The notes below the pieces were generated by a model. It worked only from the letters and a program-made list of their open reading frames with translations. It made no database searches and was not told the DNA's origin. Positions 52,336-64,000 of a DNA stretch of 64,000 bases are shown in pieces. The position numbers were made by a program, and so were the translations under genes. This DNA is from Sphingomonas lacunae (GTDB lineage: Bacteria; Pseudomonadota; Alphaproteobacteria; Sphingomonadales; Sphingomonadaceae), in the NCBI RefSeq assembly GCF_012979535.1, contig NZ_CP053015.1, positions 2,542,001 through 2,606,000 on the forward strand, written 5' to 3'. Each line of letters begins with the position of its first letter. Within the stretch, counting starts at the first letter, position 1.

Positions 52336-52766
52336 CTGGCCAGATTGACCGTCAGCCGGTTGACCCTTCCTGCCACGATGGTGAAAGCGGCTTCCTGATA
52401 ACGCGGTGCACGCAAGGCCGGCCGGACATTGTTGGAAACGCCCCAAGGTTGCCGCGGGCGCCCCAGAATATCCCGGGTAACGTCCTCTTGGTCAGGCGGA
52501 AGCACTGCAACGACCAAGGCATAGCTGCCCGGAGCCAAATTGCGGAAACGGCACGATTCCCCGTTTCGCTGGCGCTGCACACTCTGTTGACCAGCAGTGG
52601 CCGCCCCATTGGGAAAATTCCGGGGACCGGCGAACAAACGGCAGGCAATATTGCCGGGCACATTCTCAGCACCCGATACGCTGACCACCAATTCCTCGGC
52701 AATGGCAGGAGATTCAGCCAGCAATCCCGCGCTGGCCAACAAACTGGCCAATGCAACTGGGCGCAT
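52332..52766 (-). CDS. Secreted DUF2141 protein
   Basis: A 144-residue exported protein: signal peptide residues ~1-24 (ending PAIAEE), then the DUF2141 beta-sandwich (LVVSVSGAENVPGNIACRLF, CRFRNLAPGSYALVVAVL, WGVSNNVRPALRAPRYQEAA). Family proteins are small periplasmic or secreted and functionally obscure. A GGGGAGGG ribosome site is 3-5 nt before ATG 52766, supporting this start. First gene of the operon controlled by the candidate operators. Confidence 0.82.
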   Translation of the reverse strand: MRPVALASLLASAGLLAESPAIAEELVVSVSGAENVPGNIACRLFAGPRNFPNGAATAGQQSVQRQRNGESCRFRNLAPGSYALVVAVLPPDQEDVTRDILGRPRQPWGVSNNVRPALRAPRYQEAAFTIVAGRVNRLTVNLAR

Positions 52767-52781
52767 AACGCCCTCCCCAAA

Positions 52782-52796
52782 GTTGACACTGTCTAC
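52782..52796. promoter_or_regulatory. Operator candidate copy 1 (TetR operon)
   Basis: GTTGACACTGTCTAC, an imperfect palindrome (5 of 6 arm positions pair) that matches copy 2 at 12 of 15 positions. It lies 16 nt upstream of the DUF2141 start. Confidence 0.6.
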
Positions 52797-52812
52797 ACGG
52801 TTAGACCGGCAT

Positions 52813-52827
52813 GTTGACAGCGTCAAC
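52813..52827. promoter_or_regulatory. Operator candidate copy 2 (TetR operon)
   Basis: GTTGAC-AGC-GTCAAC, a perfect 6-3-6 palindrome whose centre is 31 nt from copy 1 (about three helical turns). On the gene strand it contains the TTGACG of a weak -35 element, so binding would occlude the promoter. Confidence 0.65.
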
Positions 52828-52882
52828 GCATTTGCCGGGATGGCGGATGAAACAGTGCTTCGTGACGAAGCGGCGAGAAACC

Positions 52883-54109
52883 TCAACCAAGCGCGACGGC
52901 AACCGCCACGGCATCTTCCTGGTAAACACAAACCCGGTTTCTTCCGCCATTCTTGGCTTGGTACATGGCCGCATCGGCTTGTCCGATGCCCAGGTTAAGG
53001 TCAGCGCCACTGTGCCAGCGTGCCACCCCGAACGAGCCGCTCACCACCAATCCATCGGGCCAGTCCATTCCGCGCAGACAGGTCAATCCCACCCTCAGCC
53101 TTTCGGCCAATGCAGCGGCTGTATCCAGAGGGCAATTCCTCAGGAGAACAATGAATTCCTCGCCGCCCCAGCGAGCAACGGCGCCATCACCGCGCCCAAC
53201 GACGTCGAACGGACCGACCGTGTTGGAAATCAGCTGCGCCGTCATCTTGAGCACTGAATCGCCGATACCATGGCCAAATTCATCGTTGATGCGCTTGAAA
53301 TGGTCCAGATCAACGATGATCAGGCTGAGTGGTGCCGCTCCGGCATCATTACCGATCCGATTGGCAACCTCGACAAAGGCCCGGCGATTGTACAGGTCGG
53401 TCAAACTGTCGCGGCTTGCGAGATATTCAGCGACCGCCAGGGCATGAGCCAGATCATCCGCCAATTGCTGCTTTTCCAATTGGGTGCGGATCATCAGGCG
53501 ATTCTGTCTGCGAATGGCAATGGCGAGGCTGATCAAGGCTGGAGCGAGCCCCAGGGTGGCGAGCAGCGGGACCGGGCCGATAATGGCAATGTGACTTACC
53601 GTCTGGGGTACGAGGCACAGCATCACGCCGGCCAGGAAGCACAGAAATGTCCGCCATTGTGAGGCGACAACCATGCTGGTGACAGCAATCGACACGATGA
53701 TCACGACGCAAACGAACATGGACGCGATATCGCGGCCAAGTGTTGCCACCACCGGGTACATCTTTCCGGCCCAAAGCAGCCCGGAAACAAAGGCCAGCCC
53801 CTCATAGACCCGCCACAACAAACCAGCCCGGCTTTCCTCGTGCTCTGCCTGCAGCATGCGGCTGACCCGATACATGACAACAAGCACCAGCACGTTGAGC
53901 CCCAACAGGCTCGCGATCAGGCGCCAATCGGGCAGATAGGCACTGCATATCGCGATCAGGACGAACGGAACGATGTTCGTCGCGTTGGAAAGCGGAATGT
54001 GGTCAAGGAAGTTCCGCCGCGATAGCTCATCCACCTGGGCTTCGGTCACAGCGCGGCCCGGGGCGGGTTGCACCGCCTGGATCGATCTGGCTGTTCCGAG
54101 CATTTCCAT
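52883..54109 (-). CDS. Diguanylate cyclase (GGDEF) with multi-spanning membrane sensor
   Basis: A 408-residue protein: about six hydrophobic helices in the first ~200 residues, then a GGDEF domain making c-di-GMP. The active site is ARWGGEEFIVLL (GGEEF variant) with the upstream NRRAFVEVAN and the LIIVDLDHFKRINDEFGH metal/base region. The residues before it (RGDGAVARW) do not form a canonical RxxD inhibitory site, so feedback inhibition is doubtful. Sensor class not assigned. Confidence 0.9.
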   Translation of the reverse strand: MEMLGTARSIQAVQPAPGRAVTEAQVDELSRRNFLDHIPLSNATNIVPFVLIAICSAYLPDWRLIASLLGLNVLVLVVMYRVSRMLQAEHEESRAGLLWRVYEGLAFVSGLLWAGKMYPVVATLGRDIASMFVCVVIIVSIAVTSMVVASQWRTFLCFLAGVMLCLVPQTVSHIAIIGPVPLLATLGLAPALISLAIAIRRQNRLMIRTQLEKQQLADDLAHALAVAEYLASRDSLTDLYNRRAFVEVANRIGNDAGAAPLSLIIVDLDHFKRINDEFGHGIGDSVLKMTAQLISNTVGPFDVVGRGDGAVARWGGEEFIVLLRNCPLDTAAALAERLRVGLTCLRGMDWPDGLVVSGSFGVARWHSGADLNLGIGQADAAMYQAKNGGRNRVCVYQEDAVAVAVALG

Positions 54110-54389
54110 GATGTATCAAAGCTCTCCTGCGTCGTTGCAGACTAGTCGCAATAGCTGAAAATTCGTTTAACCCCTTTTGCGATCAGCAAAGGTCGAAGGG
54201 CTGTCCTTCCTTGCGTCTGAAGGGACTGTTGCCCCGAATTGATCGGCGGACCAAAACGCCAGATCATCCATCCGGCCATCGTGGCATAATGAGCGGCTTC
54301 CCTTGCCTGCCGTCTTCGCTCATCTTTTGGTATCAACTTGGGCGTAAACGGCGCATCGCGGCACAGGTCCGCCCGTATCGGAAGACCGG

Positions 54390-54956
54390 ATGAATACAGA
54401 AAATTGGCTCGACAGACCTGCAATCATCAGCCGTTTCGGTTCCTTTAGGGGCATGATACGGCTGGCCATTTCGTATGCACAACTCGCCATGGTCGCCCGA
54501 CCCGACCTTGCGCGCGTCGAAAGACTCGTTTTCGTCTGTCGCGGCAACATTTGCCGCAGCGCTTTCGCCCATGCCCTCGCCGCTTCGCTCGGCTTTCCCG
54601 TGGCCTCCTTTGGCCTGCGCACAGCAACCGGCCGCCCTGCCCATGACCCGGTAATCGCGGAGGCCAAACGGCGCGGCTTTGATCTAGCCAGTCACAGCGC
54701 GCTCGCGGTTGAAGAATTTGAGCCAGCTCCGGGGGATCTCTATCTCGTGATGGAATATCGCCAGATCGGCGAATTGCGTGCGCTGGCCCCTTTTGCATCA
54801 ACACCTGTTGACTTGCTCGGCCGCTATGGCGGCCGTCCGCACTTGCATGATCCTTATGGTCTCGGCGCTGCCTTCACCACCACGAGTCTCGGCGATATTG
54901 ACCGTTCGGTCCGGGCGCTGATCGGAGCCATTGGCGCGGCACGCATCCGGCGTTGA
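54390..54956 (+). CDS. Low-molecular-weight protein-tyrosine-phosphatase-like protein
   Basis: A 188-residue LMW-PTP with the CX5R loop C50-RGNIC-R56-S (VFVCRGNICRSAF) and the general-acid region HDPYG near 148. It has a ~45-residue N-terminal extension absent from the standard ~150-residue family. In polysaccharide loci such enzymes pair with tyrosine kinases; no BY-kinase is seen here. First gene of the envelope trio. Confidence 0.82.
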   Translation: MNTENWLDRPAIISRFGSFRGMIRLAISYAQLAMVARPDLARVERLVFVCRGNICRSAFAHALAASLGFPVASFGLRTATGRPAHDPVIAEAKRRGFDLASHSALAVEEFEPAPGDLYLVMEYRQIGELRALAPFASTPVDLLGRYGGRPHLHDPYGLGAAFTTTSLGDIDRSVRALIGAIGAARIRR

Positions 54957-55030
54957 TCTGTGCGACCGCACAAACCCTATCTTCACCATCACCCGGTATC
55001 AGCTGAAACAGCTTTTCCGGATGGATCGTC

Positions 55031-56014
55031 ATGACCCAGGCATTGATAACCGTTGATACCGAACTGTCTGCCCTGTTCCATCAGCGCGGCATCGACGTGC
55101 GCGACAATTTCGCCAGCTCGATCCTCGGTCGCTGCTCTGGCGGGGAATTTGGTATCGGATGGCAGATGGACGAGATGGACCGGCACGGCCTGACCGGCGT
55201 CTTCTTTGTCGATCCCATGCCTGCATTGGTTTATGGCGAACAGATTGTGGCCGACATTGTCGGGCCGATCATTGCGCGCGGCCATGAGGTGCAAGTGCAC
55301 ATCCACAGCGAATGGCTCGAATGGGCGCCCGACTCTCCGGTGGAGGGGCGTCAGGGACGCAACATCGGGGATTTCAGCCTGGAAGATCAGATCATTCTGC
55401 TCCGTCTGGCCAGGGATCTGCTGCAACGCGCCGGCGCGCCGGCGCCCGTCGCCATACGCGCCGGAAATTTTGGCGCCAATGACAACACACTGCGCGCCGC
55501 GGCTCAGATCGGTCTGCGTTTCGATAGCAGTTTCAACGCTGCTTTTGCCGGCACCGCATGCGCCATCGCGCTGGACAGCGGACAGATTGATCCCGTCGAG
55601 AGGCATGGCCTGATGGAATTGCCGGTATCCGGCCTTCACGATCGCCCCGGCAGCTTTCGCGCCGCCCAGATATGCGCCGTGTCGAGCCGGGAAATGCACG
55701 CCGCCTTGGATCATGCAGCCCGGCAGCGCCAGGCCTGCTTCATGATCGTGACCCATAGTTTCGAGATGTTGTCGCGCGACAGGCAACGGCCCAACCGATC
55801 AGTCATCGGCCGGTTTGAAGCGATGTGCAGGGCGATTGCCACGATTGAGGGCGTGCGCTCTTGCGGTTTCGTCGGACTTGAAAGTGGCAGCGGGGGCATG
55901 CGGTCTGCGACCCGTCCCACACTCCTCCCACCTGACCGGTTCCGAACCATGCAGCGGGTGCTGGAGCAGGCGCTCGGGACATGGCTCTATGAACGGCGCC
56001 TGCTGCCCGCATGA
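55031..56014 (+). CDS. Polysaccharide deacetylase-like protein (second copy)
   Basis: A 327-residue protein of the same broad NodB-like barrel family as that at 23387 but strongly diverged. It begins ALITVDTELSALF with the Asp of the family, has EVQVHIHSEW at the metal-binding position, IRAGNFGAND, and VTHSFEM near the end. No signal peptide is seen. Its stop overlaps the ATP-grasp gene (ATGA). Hydrolytic function is plausible, substrate unknown. Confidence 0.72.
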   Translation: MTQALITVDTELSALFHQRGIDVRDNFASSILGRCSGGEFGIGWQMDEMDRHGLTGVFFVDPMPALVYGEQIVADIVGPIIARGHEVQVHIHSEWLEWAPDSPVEGRQGRNIGDFSLEDQIILLRLARDLLQRAGAPAPVAIRAGNFGANDNTLRAAAQIGLRFDSSFNAAFAGTACAIALDSGQIDPVERHGLMELPVSGLHDRPGSFRAAQICAVSSREMHAALDHAARQRQACFMIVTHSFEMLSRDRQRPNRSVIGRFEAMCRAIATIEGVRSCGFVGLESGSGGMRSATRPTLLPPDRFRTMQRVLEQALGTWLYERRLLPA

Positions 56015-57240
56015 CCGATTTGCCTCTGGCCATCGTGCTGGGCGTCGACACGCCAATAGGCCTCACCGTCCTGCGTGAGTTGGGGGAGCATGACGTCCCC
56101 GTGCACGGGATCGGACGTTCGTCCCACGCGCTTGGACGCTTCTCACGCTATTGCACCAGCTTCAGTGTTCGCCCATCGGATGTCCCCCTCGACCAATGGT
56201 TGCCTGAGCTGATCCAACAGACCGGCGCCGCCATTCTCTTTGCTATCTCCGAAGGGGACTTGCTGGCACTGGCCGACCTGCCGGAGCGAGTTAACGGCTG
56301 CCTCATCTGCACGCCGCGCCGGGACAGGCTCGAGCGCGTTCTCGACAAAAGACAGACGCTTGAACTTGCCGCCGCACTGGGCATGGACGTGCCAGCGAGC
56401 TGGCAACCTGTTGCCGGGGATGATTTTGCCGCTCGATCGCAAGCCTTACCCTATCCGGTGGTGCTGAAATGGGCCGATCCGCCAGCAGTGATCCCCGCCC
56501 TGGATACCCATGCCCTTCCTTTTGAAAAGGCGGAATTCGCGATGGACGCCCCTGCCCTGCTGGCGGCACTGGAACGCTATCGACCGATGGGCCTTTGGCC
56601 GATGGTGCAAAGCTATTGCCCCGGCGAAGGCTTGGGACACATGCTGTTGATGCACCAGGGGCAGGCCAAGCTCCGCTTTCAACATCGTCGACTGCACGAA
56701 TGGCCGCCAGAAGGCGGTGTCTCAACCCTTTGCACCGCTGAGCCGGCGCAACAGCATCACGAACAGATGGAGCGCTCGCAAGCCTTGCTCCGCGCTCTCG
56801 ACTGGCAAGGGCCGGCAATGGTCGAATATCGCCATGATGCCGCAACCGGTCGCTACTGGTTGATGGAGGTCAACGGCCGTTTTTGGGGCAGCCTGCCGCT
56901 TGCCTGGCATTGCGGCGCCTCATTTGCCTGGACCAGCTATCATCTTGCACTGTTCGGCGTATCGCCCGCCCAGGCCGACAATCATCCGAAAATGCGACGT
57001 GCCCGCTATATGATCCCCGAAACCCGGCGGCTCCTGCGGATAGTTCGACCCGCTTCCCACATCCGGGATCCGCAGTTCCGGCGCAAACCTATGGCCGACC
57101 TCGCAACCTGGCTGTTCGGCTTTTTCGACCCCGCCATGCGCTATTATGTCTTCACATTGCGAGATCCAGGCCCGTTCCTCGCCGATTGCACGCATGTGAT
57201 CCGGAAGGCGGCACAAAGCCTCGTGCGCCGCCGCCGCTGA
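56011..57240 (+). CDS. ATP-grasp ligase of unknown substrate
   Basis: A 409-residue enzyme: pre-ATP-grasp Rossmann part (AIVLGVDTPIGLTVLRELG), then ATP-grasp with LPYPVVLKWADPP, VQSYCPGEG and the Mg-binding MEVNGRFWGSLPLA, and a C-terminal ~90-residue extension. ATP-grasp ligases join carboxylates to amines or thiols; relatives in glycan loci attach amino acids to sugar or peptide acceptors. Coupled to the deacetylase gene by ATGA. Substrates unresolved. Confidence 0.78.
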   Translation: MTDLPLAIVLGVDTPIGLTVLRELGEHDVPVHGIGRSSHALGRFSRYCTSFSVRPSDVPLDQWLPELIQQTGAAILFAISEGDLLALADLPERVNGCLICTPRRDRLERVLDKRQTLELAAALGMDVPASWQPVAGDDFAARSQALPYPVVLKWADPPAVIPALDTHALPFEKAEFAMDAPALLAALERYRPMGLWPMVQSYCPGEGLGHMLLMHQGQAKLRFQHRRLHEWPPEGGVSTLCTAEPAQQHHEQMERSQALLRALDWQGPAMVEYRHDAATGRYWLMEVNGRFWGSLPLAWHCGASFAWTSYHLALFGVSPAQADNHPKMRRARYMIPETRRLLRIVRPASHIRDPQFRRKPMADLATWLFGFFDPAMRYYVFTLRDPGPFLADCTHVIRKAAQSLVRRRR

Positions 57241-57732
57241 CAAACATTATCCGCACTTGCAGACCTCCGCCTTTGCCTCCCGACAGGCGGATAGCCAGTT
57301 TCGCGTAGGGCGAGCGGGATATATCGCCTGCTCCTTAGCTACCGCTGGATCGGTCAATCCGGCCAGGGCGGTGATGGACAGCATATAGGCGAATCAGATA
57401 AGACAATAATGCGAACGATAATCCGGAAAATATCCGATCATGGAGAGCCTCGACCAAGCCGGAACGAACTTTTTTTGCCCGTTAGTCTCTATTGCGAACC
57501 AATGGGCATCGCCACCTGATCGCGCTTAAGGATCGGTCTCCAACCGCGGAATTCCGGCCCTTCCAGCACGCGAAACTTGAAAGTTGGTTACCCAGGTAAC
57601 CAGTTAGGTCGCGCCGAGCCAGCTGCCCGCAATGAATGATCAAGGCCATAGCGCATTCTTGACTTCAAATTGCGTCACAGGGGCGCTACCGCCCTTCTCG
57701 ACAAATTGTTTGCACCTTCAAGGATGATCCGG
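57241..57732. other. 492-bp intergenic region before gltB
   Basis: No gene is supported here. It contains an 8-2-8 palindrome at 57585-57602, a T-tract without clear hairpin (57468-57474), a TTGACT at 57659 with no matching -10, and the gltB ribosome site (AAGGAT, 57719). Leader function or a promoter for gltBD is expected, but no riboswitch fold is apparent. Confidence 0.6.
57585..57602. promoter_or_regulatory. 8-2-8 perfect palindrome upstream of gltB (operator candidate)
   Basis: TGGTTACC-CA-GGTAACCA, 131 nt before the gltB start. The symmetry and length fit a LacI-type or similar dimer site; the regulator is not in the window. Confidence 0.6.
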
Positions 57733-62373
<4,641 letters not shown>

Positions 62374-62395
62374 CGATCAGACCGGAGTAACCCCA

Positions 62396-63832
62396 GTGGG
62401 CAAGGTAACTGGCTTTCTCGAAACCGACCGCAAGGACCGGACCTATGCCGATCCCAAGGAACGGCTGACGCACTATCGCGAATTCGTCGTGCCGCTCCCC
62501 GAACCGGAGCTGAAAGCACAGGCGTCGCGCTGCATGAATTGTGGCATTCCCTATTGTCACAACGGCTGCCCGGTGAACAACATCATCCCCGACTGGAACA
62601 ATCTGGTCTATGAAGGGGACTGGAAGAATGCACTCGAAGTGCTGCATTCAACCAACAACTTCCCGGAGTTCACCGGTCGCATCTGCCCTGCCCCGTGCGA
62701 GGCTAGCTGCACGCTGAACATTGACGATGCACCGGTCACGATCAAGTCGATCGAATGCGCCATCGTCGACAAGGGTTGGGAAAATGGCTGGATCACGCCC
62801 CAGCTGCCCAAGGCAAAGACCGGCAAGTCGGTCGCCGTCGTCGGTTCCGGCCCCGCTGGACTCGCCTGTGCGCAGCAACTCGCCCGCGCCGGCCACAGCG
62901 TCACCCTGTTCGAAAAGAATGATCGGATGGGCGGCCTGCTGCGTTACGGCATTCCCGATTTCAAGATGGAAAAGCATCTTATCAACCGCCGCCTTGTCCA
63001 GATGGAGGCCGAAGGGGTAGAATTCCGGACCAGCACCGAAGTTGGCGTCAATGTCTCGATGGAATCGCTGCGCGCCAATTTCGACGCCATTGTCATGGCT
63101 GGCGGTGCCGAACAGCCGCGCACGCTCGACATACCCGGCTATGAAATGCCCGGCGTTCGCCTTGCGATGGAATTCCTGACACAACAGAATAAGCGCAACG
63201 CCGGCGACGATGAAGTGCGCGCCGCACCGCGCGGTTCGATCACGGCGACCGGCAAGCATGTCATCGTCATTGGCGGTGGCGACACGGGCTCGGACTGCGT
63301 CGGCACGTCCAACCGCCAGGGTGCGGCGTCGGTCACCCAGATCGAGATCATGCCCAAGCCCCCTGCCAAGGAAGACAAGGCGCTGAGCTGGCCCAACTGG
63401 CCGCTCAAGCTGCGCACCTCTTCGAGTCATGAGGAAGGCTGCGATCGCGACTGGTCGATCCTGACCAAGCGCGTCGTCGGCACCAACGGCGTCGTCGAAG
63501 GGTTGGAATGCGTCCGGGTCGAATGGGTCAACGGCCAGATGCAGGAAATTCCGGGCAGCACCTTCACGCTCAAGGCTGACCTCATCTTCCTCGCCATGGG
63601 TTTCGTCGGCCCGCGCAAGACAGGCATGCTCGATCAGTCTGGTGTCGCGCTTGATGCACGAGGCAATGTCGCAGCCAATGTCATTGATTATGCCACCAAT
63701 CAGCCGGGCATATTCTCCTGTGGTGACATGCGGCGCGGTCAGAGCCTTGTCGTCTGGGCCATTCGTGAAGGGCGTCAATGTGCCCGCGCGGTTGACCTGC
63801 ATCTGATGGGAACCAGCGATCTGCCGCGTTGA
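62396..63832 (+). CDS. gltD: Glutamate synthase small subunit
   Basis: A 478-residue beta subunit feeding electrons from NADPH to GltB. Two [4Fe-4S] cysteine sets near residues 46-57 and 97-108 ([14 protein letters not shown] and CPAPCEASC), the FAD loop [12 protein letters not shown], the NADPH loop [11 protein letters not shown] and the late [15 protein letters not shown] are all present. GTG start at 62396 has GGAG about 8 nt upstream, 22 nt after gltB. Works with NtrBC-controlled glutamine synthetase in ammonium assimilation. Confidence 0.96.
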   Translation: MGKVTGFLETDRKDRTYADPKERLTHYREFVVPLPEPELKAQASRCMNCGIPYCHNGCPVNNIIPDWNNLVYEGDWKNALEVLHSTNNFPEFTGRICPAPCEASCTLNIDDAPVTIKSIECAIVDKGWENGWITPQLPKAKTGKSVAVVGSGPAGLACAQQLARAGHSVTLFEKNDRMGGLLRYGIPDFKMEKHLINRRLVQMEAEGVEFRTSTEVGVNVSMESLRANFDAIVMAGGAEQPRTLDIPGYEMPGVRLAMEFLTQQNKRNAGDDEVRAAPRGSITATGKHVIVIGGGDTGSDCVGTSNRQGAASVTQIEIMPKPPAKEDKALSWPNWPLKLRTSSSHEEGCDRDWSILTKRVVGTNGVVEGLECVRVEWVNGQMQEIPGSTFTLKADLIFLAMGFVGPRKTGMLDQSGVALDARGNVAANVIDYATNQPGIFSCGDMRRGQSLVVWAIREGRQCARAVDLHLMGTSDLPR

Positions 63833-63898
63833 TGGCGGTCAATGAACCACCGCAGTAGCACTGTATCCGGGACACAACCGGGCAGCGGAGGGAAGAGA

Positions 63899-64000
63899 GT
63901 GAGCAGCCAGCATTTTGACGTGATCATCGTCGGCGCGGGCCATGGCGGTGCCAACACCGCCATCCAGTTGCGCCAAAAGGAGTTTGCCGGGAGCATCGCC
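63899..64000 (+). CDS. FAD-dependent oxidoreductase (ferredoxin reductase-like), 5' end only
   Basis: The window ends 34 codons in. The visible N-terminus FDVIIVGAGHGGANTAIQLR is a dinucleotide-binding fold of the GxGxxG type as in rubredoxin/ferredoxin reductases of oxygenase systems. GTG start with GGAGG ~8 nt upstream. The rest is outside the window, so the exact class is unknown. Confidence 0.7.
   Translation, partial: MSSQHFDVIIVGAGHGGANTAIQLRQKEFAGSIA

Noticed and set aside
54142..54423. A 93-codon minus-strand frame in the gap before the LMW phosphatase
   Set aside because: It overlaps the phosphatase start, has no domain or clear ribosome site, and the gap is better seen as a promoter region. 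Could be revisited with expression data.
57241..57732. Riboswitch or glutamine/glycine-type leader before gltB
   Set aside because: No recognisable conserved fold; only a symmetric operator-like palindrome is visible.

Overview
This is a contiguous, GC-rich chromosomal stretch of an alphaproteobacterium, almost certainly a member of the Sphingomonadales (Sphingopyxis/Sphingomonas/Sphingobium type; genus not resolved). The evidence is the double-length Hfq, the order dusB-ntrB-ntrC-ntrY-ntrX-hfq-hflX-mazG, a fused IspDF, a PhaR repressor, an E2-E3 pair of pyruvate dehydrogenase without E1 beside it, and many 1-4 nt stop/start overlaps. I see no transposase, integrase, phage module or CRISPR array; the window is mostly core chromosome with some accessory islets.

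Layout. 1-9016: end of an MFS transporter, alanine racemase, a small PHA-synthase-like hydrolase divergent from phaR, an archaeal/eukaryal-type prolyl-tRNA synthetase, a secreted M28 peptidase and RNase R. 9026-12395: a universal stress protein, then pdhC-lpdA. 12480-29799: a patchwork of an L,D-transpeptidase-like protein, an aminotransferase/P-loop/PAP2 operon, a secreted amidohydrolase, a giant membrane coiled-coil protein, an Lrp regulator divergent from a degenerate histidine kinase, a polysaccharide deacetylase, tRNA-Ile2 and tRNA-Pro, an orphan Flp pilin, an M28 peptidase with a lipoprotein, EttA, a flavin-type protein and a carbonic anhydrase. 29865-43382: the conserved block lipA-COQ10/RatA-pncC-ispDF-dusB-ntrBCYX-hfq-hflX-mazG (with pncC, ispDF and mazG on the minus strand). 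In many alphaproteobacteria this block lies close to pdh/lpd, so the 17 kb between lpdA and lipA looks like an insertion or rearrangement.

43468-50841 is a minus-strand run mltB-type lytic transglycosylase, rlpA, tmk, holB, metG, tatD, an MBL hydrolase and a membrane aspartic protease, largely translationally coupled. 51011 is tRNA-Ser. 51192-52766 is a DUF4188/TetR/DUF2141 operon with two candidate operator copies in front. 52883-54109 is a diguanylate cyclase. 54390-57240 is an envelope-type trio (low-molecular-weight phosphatase, polysaccharide deacetylase-like, ATP-grasp). 57733-63832 is gltBD, followed by the first codons of a flavin oxidoreductase.

Functionally the window links nitrogen sensing (NtrBC, NtrYX) and assimilation (GltBD), lipoate-dependent pyruvate oxidation (PdhC, LpdA, LipA), post-transcriptional control (Hfq, RNase R, EttA, HflX) and cell-envelope remodelling. 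The most unusual items are the tandem-Sm Hfq with an asymmetric rim, NtrX without the sigma-54 contact loop, the degenerate kinase divergent from Lrp, the paired operator in front of the TetR operon and the uncharacterised envelope trio.
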